Origin: Apostichopus japonicus
Lineage: Eukaryota; Echinodermata; Holothuroidea; Aspidochirotida; Stichopodidae
Assembly: GCF_037975245.1 (NCBI RefSeq)
Contig: NC_092573.1
Span: 14,776,001 to 14,840,000 of the forward strand
Direction of reading: 5' to 3'
DNA: 64,000 nt
Below, in pieces: positions 1 through 12,400 of the stretch. The notes under the pieces are model-generated. The model made no database searches and was not told where the DNA came from. It worked only from the letters and a program-made list of their open reading frames with translations. The position numbers and the translations under genes are program-made. Position 1 is the stretch's first letter. Every line of letters begins with the position of its first letter.

Positions 1-1629
1 GGTGTTTTTAAGACCTCGAGTAAGATGTTTACAATTCATTCAAGTTGTGCAGGACAAATGATGTTGCATGTGATCCATGAATGGTATTTTGCTATATCAC
101 GTTCAAAGCCTCATTGTAAAGTTAAACAATATATTTAAGTTATCAATTCCGCCTGGATTGAGGAGTCGAAATCTTCATCACCAAGCCTAAAGAGCAAACC
201 ATATGTTCAACATATCTCAAATACCATTTGAAAACTAGAATATTTATAGAAACATTACTGACAATGTTCAAATGTTCTCCTATTGTTGTTGGATTATAAC
301 ATGTTAACAGTACATTTCTGCCTAAATATAATGTGAGATTGGGAGAAATGCTATGATTCTATACGTAAGAGCCCTATAAGCAATGATATATATCTAAACC
401 ACGAATAGGTAGAACTGCAGAACTAATAAAGTATACAGTAGACTCTACAAGTTCAAATAGCAAGTCTAAAATAGCATAATGGGGAAAAAAAGAAACGAAC
501 ATCATGAAAGCGTGCATTTCTCCTTCACCATTAATTGTTTTATCATATAGGTATAATTACAAAGTTAAAAGACAATCTCCTGTTGACATATCATAAAGGT
601 CTCAGCAAAAGCCCTTTTCACAGGATGTGAGTATATGACTAATACAAAGACTGAATCATTTTAATGAGCTTCAATTAAGTTTCCACCGTCTAATTTCCTT
701 AATAACGCAAACTGAAAAATTAAAGACAGGCTTCAATGAAAGTACAGTGGAAGAACATGTGTTCAATATACATTATAGATCCGCATATGATACGCTATAA
801 TTATAACCCTTTATGTTTGAATTAAAAGGAACAATGTTCCATTGTTTTAGGAAAGTTTAACTGAGAGCTTTTAATCCGAAAGATGATATTTTGTTTCAAA
901 GCAACAGTTTATAAAAATGTGTTAGGTCTTTTGCAATGATGTTTCTTGTACCTTTACTGCATCTGTTGAGTCCTTTAAGATGTATACCTACACGGTTGAA
1001 AGTCTTTTTAACAAGATCACTGTCTTTCTTGTCTTAAGAAACAGAGCCTTGATCACTATCTAATGCCCACACATTTATCATCAGGTAATCTTTCATGAAA
1101 GTTTTGGTGAATTAAACAAATGACATGATTCAATATTTTGTTACTCTGCCATGCCCTAAGCATATACACATAACTAAAATTGTCTTCAGTAAAGAAAAAC
1201 GTCTGTACAAACATTTTACTACATTTTCCTTAATTATGTTTCTGTGTGACAGACGTATTCTTCGCATATGTCTGATGCAATTATTACTTCTCAAATAACT
1301 TCAGCTTACAGTGAAAGCAAACGTTTATTTTTAAGGTTTTATAGTAGATATGAACGTTAAGGGACCGTCTCAACAGCTAAAATGTAAGGAATAATACTTT
1401 AAAAGGGAATCACTGATGACTAGTTCTCGCATTATCGATTAAAACAATTCCTATTTGGTTCCCTAAACAATAAATGAGATGTTCAGTTAACTCACCCTAT
1501 GTTCATGATTTCTGAGTTGATATTTAACACAACTACCTGTTGTTTATTGGAATAAACTGATGGATTTCTGTCTACTTTGTATATGATTCTCAATGCACGC
1601 TGTTCATTTTTGTAGAGCATCTTTATTTC
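1..1629. other. Gene-free AT-rich stretch
   Basis: No open frame of note, no tRNA and no clear repeat was seen here. If the minus-strand exon at 1630-2022 is real, later exons of that gene could lie here, but none could be recognised. Confidence 0.4.
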
Positions 1630-2022
1630 TTACACTTTAGTTATTAAAGCTGAACCGAGGAACCATACAGAAGATATATCTAAAATCCAATCTTCGATTT
1701 GTTCCCCTTTTTCTATCCTAAATTTAGCAACAACTTGAACATGCATATAAGAGTGTAAAATGATAGAATCATAAAATATCATATCACATTTGCCATCTTT
1801 GTTGTTGTTGCTTAGATTATATGAAATCATGCTACATACATATTTAAATAGAGATGCAGAAACTTTCCCTTTCATTTGTTCAAAACTTTTTGTGTCGAAA
1901 AAGAACAAGAATGTCTTTTTTTCAAGATTATTGCTGTCAAAAGTGATACTATCGTGATCAAAGAAACAGATAACAAAAAGCATACCAATGATTAATAGAA
2001 CTGTTGAGATCCTTGCGTCCAT
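1630..2022 (-). CDS. Putative first exon of a secreted protein, unidentified
   Basis: Open frame of 130 residues that I do not recognise. It opens with MDARISTVLLIIGMLFVICF, a basic-then-hydrophobic stretch typical of a signal peptide, followed by a mixed hydrophilic region with one NLS glycosylation site and two cysteines. A TATAAAAG box lies about 170 bp upstream on the same strand, which favours a genuine 5' end. The frame closes at TAA, but a possible splice donor (GTGTAAG) sits at its very end, so this may be exon 1 of a longer gene. A chance frame is not excluded. Confidence 0.4.
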   Translation of the reverse strand: MDARISTVLLIIGMLFVICFFDHDSITFDSNNLEKKTFLFFFDTKSFEQMKGKVSASLFKYVCSMISYNLSNNNKDGKCDMIFYDSIILHSYMHVQVVAKFRIEKGEQIEDWILDISSVWFLGSALITKV

Positions 2023-2188
2023 TTTGTGTCACCAACGGTATTCAACTTCTGGATGGAATAAAATAAATATTCTTGATTCTTGATGGTAAGTTCGAAGTTC
2101 TGTCTTCCTTACAATCTTCCGACCTTTATCGTGAGTAACTAGTAGGGATCTTGTTTAACAGTGTGCTACTGTGTCCGGTAGCAGAGCT

Positions 2189-2196
2189 CTTTTATA
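2189..2196 (-). promoter_or_regulatory. TATA box for the minus-strand frame at 1630-2022
   Basis: Minus-strand TATAAAAG. Transcription starting about 30 bp downstream would give a 5' leader of roughly 140 nt before the ATG at 2022. Only the motif and its spacing support this. Confidence 0.4.
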
Positions 2197-2199
2197 CTT

Positions 2200-3300
2200 C
2201 CTAGCACGTTGTGGATTAACACGTCCAGTTGCTTACACTCGTCGTAGATAGTTGACATGAGTCTATTACTCACTTTACAGTCGGATGGACATCTATTGGA
2301 TGTTCCGCTCCCAAGCTGTATTTTTGGATGGTAACACTGACGTATGGGAAGGATGTCTAAAGAGATTTTGAAGTATGAGGAAATTCAATTCTTCCTACGA
2401 GTTTAACCAAAAAAAGATTTCTCTTTTCACCCTCATGGGTATAGACTTATATAGTAGTGCAAAGAGAAAACTATTTCTCCTATGCAGGCCTATCTACATT
2501 AGATACATATATACGTGTTACCTATTCTCAATCTATATCGTTTCGTATGACGAAATCATTACTCATTTTGTGCATGTTTCTCCACGTGAAATAACCAGCA
2601 AACGTTCATTATAAGTTAACGTTCCCAAGAATTAGACGGAAATAAAAAGAAACTGCTATGTACGATGCAACCTGTTGTTTTAATATGTCAACATAGATAG
2701 TATTATCAACGCAGTCTTTAATTTAGTAAGCGATATGTCGAAATTTTATTAAGAGTACGAACGATCATATTAAGAAACACCTGAAACGTTCATCGTCCTT
2801 GTCATTTCTGCGTATAACATTCCATGACCGTGCGCCATTCATTTTTTACATGCATATTCATGATGATGTCATAATATTATGATCAACATGAACAAATATG
2901 TCGCCCTTAATTCTCTGAGACAGTAGGATACGTGGACGCCTTAATTCACATCACTATGTTAATCAATGTTAATTTGTCAAACTGTCTCATTATTGTTACG
3001 TCACACCGAAAATGTTTCAGTATATTTCCCGTTTTAGAGTAGAATGAATGTGTGCCATCCGTTTTAAACAGCAACTTGCCAACTAGATTCTGCAATATTC
3101 AATTGACTATTAAAATATACAACTGATGTCCCACGAGATAAATCTGGGAGAGAAATGTCTACTTTCCATAAATTATCAATTTTCATACAAAGTAGCTTTT
3201 AATACGGACAAGAATTACGATAAAGTTAAAGAGAGTTTGAATAGAGCCGGTAACCATGACAAAGTCGATTAATTTCCCATAAGTTATCAGTAGTTTCCAG
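2200..3300. other. Gene-free stretch
   Basis: AT-rich sequence. The only plus-strand frame (2375-2614) has no recognisable feature. No structure seen. Confidence 0.4.
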
Positions 3301-3537
3301 GGAGTGTTAGCTCAGTGGTTAACGCCGGTGCCTTTCAATCATAAAGGTCCCGAGTTCGAGTCACTCCAAGATTAATGTATGTCGTCCAGTTACAGAGTTG
3401 TTGACAATTGACAATTCATAATCATGAACGTTAAAATGAATCTAAGAGACTGACTTCGGTCAGCTTGCGGCTTTGATAAGCCAATGATGCATCTTCGCGA
3501 GTTCCTGCTTGCAGGAGGATCTTAAATACAAACTATA
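3301..3537 (+). repeat. tRNA-derived SINE, complete copy
   Basis: The first 70 bp form a tRNA-like head: A box TTAGCTCAGTGGTTAA and B box GAGTTCGAGTC, with GGAGTG pairing to CACTCC. The body of about 165 bp starts ATTAATGTATGTCGTCCAG and contains a small hairpin (CTGACTTCGGTCAG). The 3' end holds TTCCTGCTTGCAGGAGGATC, a short inverted repeat, before AAATACA. The same body, without the head, recurs at 32121-32297, which shows that this is a dispersed family. Confidence 0.75.
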
Positions 3538-3539
3538 AA

Positions 3540-4900
3540 GCTAACTTTGAACAAACTTATTCCTTGTGTAGTTATGTTCAATTATATATTATCATGCTGG
3601 ACACTCTACGCAACATACAGAAAACCGACATAAAGGCCCGTACTGTGCTTTATGACTTCACAGTTGAAGTACTACCAAAACAGGAATAGTTTAGAAGGAA
3701 ATTAGATGATGGTATGTGCAAGAAAAACTTGATTTTAGTATTACGTTGAGTTACCAAGATAAGAATTAAAGGAAGACAACGGTATTGACTCTTCTCAGAG
3801 CAACTATGATAATTGTATCATATATCACACTCTACTTGAGGGCGGTAGAAGAAGCCTAATTGGTTAGAGAGAGCGATAGAGCAGAGGCACAAGTTTCGAG
3901 GGGCAGTGGGACGTCTGAATTTGATATTTGCATCATAATTTTAGACAAATTGATTTGTTTGTATGTATACCGTATACCACAAATTCAAGTATTGACGTTT
4001 TCTTAGAACAAAAAGGCACTGCATAATAACATATTTTCTTTAAAATGTTTAACAATAGGACCTTCTCAATAAGAAACAATATAAAACGAAGAACAGCAAT
4101 ATGACATTTTGTTCTAAAATGGAAAACGGTACGCCTCTTTCACAAAATGATAGGGCTCTTTAGAATTATTAAATAATTTTTTTACAAAGATGGATGGGAT
4201 ACGAACATATGATTATTCCCCCTGGGCCCCGCCGCCATGTTCTACTTTCTATCAGAGTCACCTAAGTAAACCTAGTACAATGTTCCGAACAAATTCTACG
4301 GAGTGGTTCCCCCTCGTTCATAAATTAACAGGTGTTAAGCCCTTACCAACTTAATTTCAACAACCATTGATACCATCAAATATGATATGCAAATTAGTTG
4401 AGATTCCAAGTCTGCTCGATCGGTTTATCTATGCATCTCCGGCTATATAGCTATATATGAATAATGTTTTGACATGCGCAATGGCTTACTTTTGACGTTT
4501 GTTCAAGATCATGGACGTTGTAAAGGTTGTAAAGCTGTGGTGTTACTTCCGTAATCAGTAATTAGGTTTGTGCCAAATTAAGTTACGCCGAGGGAGAGTA
4601 CTTAATACAGCACAAGCTAGTAACACAAGTCCACATAACCACCAATTAAAGGGACTTAAGTTAGAACATGCGGGCATCCAGAAAGACGGTTGACTCACCT
4701 GGCGACATATATAGTTTGCAGATAAGAAAACAAGCACACGTACCTTTGCACTGATGTTATTAACAGTTTCCATCCGTTCAGTGATGTAGTCATTTGCCGC
4801 TTTAAAAAAAAAAAAAAAAAAAACATCTACTTCGACAGTCATCAATCAGGTTATATCCCTAACCCTATAAAAGATTACGTCTAAAGTACTATGTATACGG
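3540..4900. other. Gene-free stretch
   Basis: No gene recognised. It contains a poly-A run near 4804-4822. Nothing else of note. Confidence 0.4.
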
Positions 4901-4919
4901 TTTCCTGTTAAATGCGGTG

Positions 4920-5055
4920 ATATCGATAAATCGACTTCTTTAAACATATTTAATTTGTGTAAAAGTAAGTTGGCCTGACGTTTCGATCCTAGCAGGATCT
5001 TCTTCAAAGGCAAGACATATTTAATTTGTGTGTAATTTATACTATTCCATAACAA
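4920..5055 (-). mobile_element. Penelope-like element terminal fragment
   Basis: On the minus strand, TTTGAAGA is followed by a perfect hairpin GATCCTGCTAGGATC, then GAAACGTCAGG. This arrangement, a near CUGANGA motif, a stem-loop, then GAAAC, is the degenerate hammerhead-like signature often found at the ends of Penelope-like elements. No reverse transcriptase lies beside it, so this is a terminal remnant. The call rests on the motif alone. Confidence 0.4.
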
Positions 5056-5470
5056 TTATATAAGCCTGCTACTGGTATTTCATGATTACATTATTGATCA
5101 GGTTTTCAAATGTAATGGAATGGGGGAATTGTAAAATCCCCCGACTGTCTTATATTATAGGGACTGAACCAATATGGAAGGGCCAGGGGCTTATGACCGG
5201 TTTTTATAAAGGAGGGTGTGGTCCCATATGGGATTAATGAAGCTTTCTCACGTGTTGCACCGTCTGTGAATCGTTACCCAGGCAAGAAATGAAAAATGTG
5301 TTATTTGCTTAGCACGAAAATAAACTTGCTAATAATGTCTCATCTTAAGGCGTCGACGAAACTCCTAGGGTACCAGTATCATGTAGGCTATATATACTTG
5401 TCCATGACATAGTAGTAGTAAGTTGAGTCTCGTCTATCCGACATGCTCAGTGATTAACCTCCGCCACGTA

Positions 5471-6500
5471 TCACGATCTTGCGCAAGGTTTATTGCTTCT
5501 TCGAAATTGGAATTGAAAATCGTTGTGCCCCATAGTTCGCAATTGTACAACAACAAAAAAACTCTTTAATAAAGTCTCAAAGATCCTAAGCTTAATTTTC
5601 CGGCTTATGTTTTTGCTTTTAAAAATGCTTGACAGTGTGTTGAAAGCACCGTTGGTTATACCAATTCTTCTGTTAATGTCTTCTTCGGTCCCCAGCAAGC
5701 TTCCAACATATTTACATTTCTTCCAACTGTCATTTCCTTTTCTTGTGATTGTAAATTTCTCAGTTTTTGTGCAATTGATTTTCAGATTTCTTACTGCCAG
5801 TTTGTCAGAGACTCGTTTTTCGATGTCTTGCAGTATATGCTGACCAGTTGATGCCCAAGAGATATCATCAGCGTATTGTTGGTCTACAGTGAAAAAAGAA
5901 TTAGTGGTGGTAGTGCTGTAATCATGATCAACTAACTGCGATGGCAGGATAACTGCATCGATATCATTATCATCTGATTTCATAGAGTTGGCTAGATAAG
6001 TTATAAAAAAATAGTGCACTTGCACTATCTCCTTGTGGTGAACCAATGTTAGTGTAAAAGGAAGTCCTAGTTTGCCCTCTAATTTGACGGTGTAGGAGAC
6101 GTTATCGATTAGCATTGATATCAGGTGAAGTTCGTCGTTGTCAAGAACCTGTTCTAGGTCAGTTAGCAAGGATCCTCTTTGAATTGTGTCGAACGCCTTG
6201 CTCATATCTAGCATCAATAGATTTATAGTGTAACCTATGGATGTTATAGCTTTTTCTGCTAGCACTTTAAAAGCGAAGACAAGTTCAGCTGTGCAACGTC
6301 CTGAAGTGTAGGCAGTTTGGGTAATGGGGAGGATATGCTTATCAATTGACGGACGAATCCTCCTGGCCACACAAACCGCAAGAATTTTTCTCAGTGTTGA
6401 TAAAAAAATTACTGGTCTTAAGTTTGACATGCTTCGGCTCTTTCTTGATCTCTGGACTGTGTTGAAGTTGACGCTGAATGAAGCACTCCTGTGTTTGTTG
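5471..6500 (-). pseudogene. Decayed non-LTR retrotransposon reverse transcriptase
   Basis: The minus strand encodes reverse transcriptase blocks in order: SNLRPVIFLSTLRKILA (about 6430-6380), a GR-TAELVFAFK block, LDMSKAFDTI (motif A, near 6200), and QYADDISWAS (motif C, near 5870) followed by a thumb-like region. Motif B, GSPQGD, is present but in another frame near 6040, so at least two frameshifts interrupt the gene. No endonuclease region was found. The clade is not certain; it differs from the Tx1/L1-like elements further right. The copy is dead and truncated at both ends. Confidence 0.75.
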
Positions 6501-6679
6501 GCTTCAATATGATATTCCTAAGGAGAAAATGGCTGCTTCCTAAACCCTTTATTCCCAAGACAGCTGCATCAATCAACATTCCCAATGTACCCAATGGACA
6601 ACATTCAATAACTTCTGTTTCAGTGAACAACATCATCTGTTTCTCAGAGCTGTAATTGAAGGTAAAATTGTTGCCCACG

Positions 6680-9250
6680 GGCTTGAATCACGTAAAAATG
6701 TTACAAGCTAGCCCTGTTACTTGTTCGTGTTACTGTTGGTTGTTAGTGTTACTGTGTCCACTGCGTAACGTTATGTTACAGAGTAAGGATGGGCTACTCG
6801 GACTAGTATGAGTCGAGTGTAGTCTACAGAAGCCTAGGCCTACACAGTTTGCTAATTTTCATGTGCGATTTGCATTTGCCCAAGCACCCTGCCTGGGGTC
6901 ATTCACTTACAGACCTATTCACTGGCAAGGCCTACAGTAGCTGAAGATGGTTTTATTTAAGATACATGTCAGAAGGTCATTCTAGTATTAGACTAGTATT
7001 ATATACCTGAAATAAATATCACCAACACATTACTGTGACTCAACCTATGCCATTTGGCAATACTTCTTTAGTTGGCTGGAATTTTAGCATACATGTTCAG
7101 GGTTTTTGTTAAGAAATGTAGTAGGTGGGTCAAGTTGAAAAGTAGGCGGGACTGTCTTTACGCGGACATGGGGGAGGGGTCTAAGGAAAATTTCAATTTA
7201 AAAAGTCTCTAGATGCAAAATGGTGCAATATACAGCTGTTTGGTCAATGATATTGCCCCCTCCCAATCACCCCTTTCTTCTGTCCTATTTGTCTTTTTTT
7301 CTCCTCAATTTTTTCATTAACACTCTGGTCATGGAGCCTAGGGAGGTAGCTATGCCACTGAACCGAACTTAGCAAGGGTGTGACGCACTTGCTGCATTAA
7401 ATGAAGTGCGAAAATAACAAAATGATAATAGGTCTAGTAGGTCTACGGTACCTTTGGGCTGTGGGTATTTATTCCTCTCGATTTTTTTTGTCATTTTTTT
7501 TTTTTTTTACTGAGCGTTGCAAAGTATCCAGGTCATGTACGTGCAGTAGGCGGGTCATTTGACCCGGGTCCCGGCTACTAACTAAAACCCTGCATGTTTT
7601 CTTCTTTAAAACTCAAATATTTTATGTTCAGTTGTACCAAATCTCTGATGATAGGTGCACAGAGTCAGGAATGTTTTCCAAATTGTGTGCAAAGTGGATT
7701 GACACAAGTAGCTTAAAATATGCCTATTCAGTTTGATGGCTCAGTAATATCAGATTAGGCGCTTTCTTTCTCCTCCCCCTATAGAAGAAATACATTTAAT
7801 CCCCAAAACTGAAGATAAATAGTTAATTTAGGAAAAGGCAATCACACATGCATACTTATCAGTAATGCTTCTTGTATTGTGTGTCCATGGCAGTAATATG
7901 CATAACTCTAAATTCTACATAGTTCACTACTGCATGAACATAGGCTTGTTCAAACTTGGGAGTTTCAACTACACATGCACAAATCCTCAAAATCTGACCC
8001 AACATTTTCCCTGGGGGCTTTGGAGTGTTTGCAAACCAGCTCTACAAAAATTACATGTAAATAACCTTTTCTATGCAATGTCGATTACATGAAAATAAAT
8101 TTCAACGGCTACTTTTGATGATGCATGAAGTACAGTAGTTTACACACAACCATTACATCAAAAAACTTGACTGCGAAATAGGTTGCAACAAAGAAACTAC
8201 TGTGGTATGAATGCACATTATACATTAGCAAATCTCAATGCGGAGAGCACAATCAAACTGTGAGATGAAAAATCCTGAAAACAATGATTCAAATATTACC
8301 TGATAGTCTCAGAAACAATTCAAGTGCATCTTCGCACCATGAAAGCTTTCGTAAAAACTTAGTACTGTATTTGACAACAAGGCCTAGAACGTTATGATAT
8401 TTGAGTGCACACATATGATAGCCTATACCACAAACTTTGCTCTCTCTACACAGAGGAAAATAACGTTACAAGTAGTTGCATATTGTGTTCATGGAGCACT
8501 ACAGATGCAAGAATGTCTGCAGACAATGGGAAAGGGACTATTAGCCAATGAAATCACAGCACATATTGGAAAAGTATCATTGACTATTTTTAGCATGAAA
8601 ATTTCTTTAATGGAAATGATGTTATTCCTGTACCTTGCAGTCGATTGTTTTGATTTATTTGTTTCCAAACAAATTCAATATTCTGGTAGGACTGGAAGAA
8701 ATTTGTGTTTTTCAGAAGAAGTTGTTGTTTCTTGAAAAGAAAGAAAGATGTTCATTAAAAATGTATTTCCTTTTGCATAGGCCTAGTTGAGTGTACTTGG
8801 GGTTTGTTTCTCTCATAAGAAGTTTGCGTCCGCCGGCAATTTGAAGATTTTGGGTCCCTGGTTAAAACATTGCGTCCTGGACGCAGAATCCTGCGTCCAT
8901 TACAATACTGCATCGCTGCTGGCCAAAACTGCTGAAGCAGAAGCAAGCTCATGTCAACTGCTTGGCCATAAGTTAATCAACCAGTCAAAAATACAATCCT
9001 TTCCACTTTAAGGCTTAAGTCATTTGATTGGATTTTGTTTGCTCTAAAGTTCTAAGGCTGCAAGGAAAGGTAAATCTAGGATGTAGTCTTGACTTTTTCA
9101 CAACATCACAAACATTCTTTTATATGAGCATGTTGTTTATCAAAAAGTAATTATCAACGGGATTGAGTTTTCATGTTTTTCAGGTCAATCGTTTTAATTT
9201 GTTCATGTATACTATGCATCTTGCTGTGAAAGTAGAATGTTAATCTCCAG
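6680..9250. other. Region without a supported gene
   Basis: No exon could be assigned. Short repeated phrases are present, such as 'taggcgggtca' near 7540 and a 'gcgtcc/ggacgc' inverted pair near 8872-8900. Further exons of the divergent gene starting at 9441 would be expected here on the minus strand, but none was convincing. Confidence 0.35.
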
Positions 9251-9255
9251 TATAC

Positions 9256-9441
9256 CTGCTTTACTTCTTCATCAGGTTTCCCACAATTGTCATTGATCAA
9301 AGGTACCATCAGCCTGGTGCTATCTGGAGAAGTTTCATTTACTAGTGATGGTTCAAAGACCGTCTTTGATTCGGTCTCTCGATGATCCACTTTGATTAAG
9401 TCACATAGGCTGACATTGAATGTGAGTGATCGGTGTAACAT
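9256..9441 (-). CDS. Putative first coding exon of a gene divergent from PTRH2
   Basis: Sixty-two codons from ATG at 9441 to a good splice donor (AGCAG then GTATAC), ending in phase 0. The predicted residues are mostly polar and include an NET glycosylation-type site. I do not recognise the protein. Only 34 bp separate this ATG from the PTRH2 ATG, a typical bidirectional-promoter arrangement, and that is the main reason to take the frame seriously. Downstream exons were not found. Confidence 0.4.
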
Positions 9442-9475
9442 TTAGCAGCAGTCAAGTGACATCTCGGCACGGTCA
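9442..9475. promoter_or_regulatory. Candidate bidirectional promoter / 5' UTR interval
   Basis: Interval between the divergent start codons at 9441 (minus) and 9476 (plus). No TATA box is visible. If both genes are real, their 5' leaders must overlap each other or the opposite coding exon. Confidence 0.3.
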
Positions 9476-12400
9476 ATGGAGCCATCAGGGGAAGCAGCTG
9501 AGGCAGCAGCAGAAGCCCCCCCGCCCCCCTCAGGAGAAAAAATACCAGAGCTGGTTAAAATGCTGATGGCCATGGGCATTGACAGAGAATTGGCTACACA
9601 GGTAGTCAAATTTTTTATCTAAATGTGTAGAATATAGTAAATGCAGATCATTTCATTTCTTTGTACCCTACATGATTGTTTTGGGAACACCTTTAAGAAA
9701 CAGTGCAGAGCTCTGCTTATGCACTGCATAATAATGTGCTTATACACTACATATACACTGCTTATACACTGCTTATACACTACATAATAATGTGTGACCT
9801 TTAACTGGGCTCTAAAGAACTCTACAGTAATTCAGCTCTGCCTGTAGATGAGTCTAATTTGACCAGCTAAAAAGAACCACTGCCATTAAAAGGAAATAGT
9901 TACCTCTTTGTAGCACCCTGTCTTATTATGGTTATTTATTTGTTATAATTTTGTTGATTCTAGTTTAGAAACAGCTATGAAATTTATTGGCTATTAATAC
10001 AAGATTCTGTGAAGCCCTTAGATTGATCGGTAACACTTGTTGAATTGTTGCTTGAGATGATGCCACATTACCTATCATATTGCATACAGTACTGTATCAC
10101 CAGGGATCACATCCCAGTTTCACTTACATAGATACAGAACCTGTTCAGCTAAGAGATCTAAAGCAACGTGTGGCTAAGTTTTTTGTATAAAATCCAAATC
10201 AACAACCAGCAAAAATTGTTCTGCTATTGGTTTGCTTGTATGTTAGCTCTGACCACAATTGTTATATCTTAGGTTGGGAAAGACATGGTAGTACTTTGTT
10301 CTTTGTTTTTTTTTTGGGGGGGGGGGTATTTAAAGGTCTTTGGACACCTATAAACCACATTGTCCTAATCACTCTAATGGGCATTAGAAATCATGAAAAT
10401 AGCTGCCAAATCTGTCAAAGATTGACCATATTACAAGTCCTTTCTTAATTCTAGTATAATTTATGAATAAACAGTAGCTAATTATTCACAGTGATGATGT
10501 AAAGGGAGTGATTGCCTAATTTTCTGTTATGTTATTCTGTGTTTCATCTGTACCATAACATCTGTTTCTCTCAGGCTGTCTGGGTGACTGGAACCACTAC
10601 GGCAGATGCTGCCCTCACATGGATTTTTGAAAACCGAGATAGCGTGGAGCCTAGCGAGGTGAGAATTTCAATAGAAACCGTGATAGAAGTTTCTATCAGT
10701 ACCCCTATATGTATCTTTATGTCCATATGTATCTTTATCATTTTGCTAGAAGAATTATTAATAATAATTTGCTAGAAAAAAACAACCAGTAAGAGAAGAA
10801 CACAGCATCACACAGAATAGTGTATGGTAAATATATATAACCAAATTTTTGTTGGCTATTTCTTTCTTTTATTCATTCGCTTGATTCAAGCTTTTGACTG
10901 TTTTTTTGTTTAAATTTTTTATAGGAAAGGCTCCCACCAGACGGTGCCCTTGTAGAAGGTGACAATGTAGCCAAGATGGTCTTTGTCGTCAACATGGACC
11001 TCAAAATGGGGGTCGGTAAGGTGGCGGCGCAGGTAGCCCATGCTGCTGTAGGGTTACATAAATTCCTTCTACAAAATCAAGAGGTTTATGGTCATCTTCT
11101 CCTGCTTTGGGATGCAGATGGGTAGGTACACAATAGATGGTATGAAACGATGGGGTTACCATGAACTTGGTCTAAGGGTGTGGAGAAGGTGGATAGTGGG
11201 GGGGGGGGGGAGTGCTGGAACGAACGTAACAATGGTGAACTGTTATTACTGTAAATTGACAAAACAGAACATTTCCAATTATTTTTTGGGCATTGGAAAG
11301 TGGTGGATTAGTTGATTTGGTTACTTCTATAAATATTCCATTTCTTTTGGATTGAAGATTATTTGGGAACCACAAAGTGGAGGGACAAGTCGTGTCGACA
11401 GATAAGGATATTTCTTCATTTATATTTATTTTATAGTATCTAACTTGAAAAGGTACCAAAACAGGCCTTAGTCTGTATGATGAGAAACAAGGGTATTTGA
11501 GACTCATAGAATGTCTTTACTAATCTATTAAGGACAAACACAGTCTTAAAAGAACCTGTTTGCTCTTAATTTGTATTCTGACATAACCTTATTCCACTTT
11601 CAACCAGAAGCACTGAAGAATTGAAGATACTAGTGCAACTAGTTTTTGTTTTGTTTTACAATAACAATATAGCATTTCTTGTATCTAATGAAAAGTGCTG
11701 AAAATTAGCTAAGTTACCTCTTAATGGTCAGAATTTTATTCTTTCCTTTTTTTTTGGTCTGATTATTTCAAAGTTGGCTATAAGCTGGAAACTTTTGCAA
11801 TAATGCTTTGGTATGATAAGACTTGTTGCTGATGTTAAAGTAATGGAAAAATAACCAGCTGCTCTGTGGTGCCAAGCTTGTGTTGTGATATTCAAAGTTA
11901 AACTTTGTGGTCAAGATTGTTTGGGTAATGCGAGGCAATGTGATGGCATACACCACATTTGCTTTTGGACATTATCTTGGTTGGTTTTGTTTTAAAAACA
12001 AATGTTCATTGAAGACTGTTCTAGAAATGGAAACAAATAAAGGTGTCATTTTCTTTCAGAGTTTTCAAGTTTATTCACTAAATAGATATACTGTACATAC
12101 AGGAATATGGTTAGGAGCAGTAAAGACTTTTAGGAGAGGATGAGAGGTAAATACTTTTAGGAGAGGTCCATCAAGTATGTGACATGGAGCGGATAGAATG
12201 TTTGGGTCATATTAAACATTGCCATCCACTGCAAGAACTGAGCAAAGATGACTTGAACTGGTTGGATTAATTTAGTTCTAAAAGGTTTATGTTTCCACTT
12301 GGTTTCGAAACAACTTTGTTCGTCATGGCTGCACTGCAGTGATGTCCAATGGGGTGCCTTTGCATACCTCAGTATTTGAGAAAGTGGTCAGATGCTGGGG

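Noticed and set aside
6418-6678. Minus-strand 86-residue frame
   Set aside because: Its 3' part overlaps the decayed reverse transcriptase in another frame, and there is no independent support for an exon.
11083-11084. Splice donor at GAG|GTTTAT ending PTRH2 exon 3 early
   Set aside because: It would need an extra small exon that I could not find. Reading on to GATGG|GTAGGT supplies the missing conserved Trp-containing segment and the right phase.
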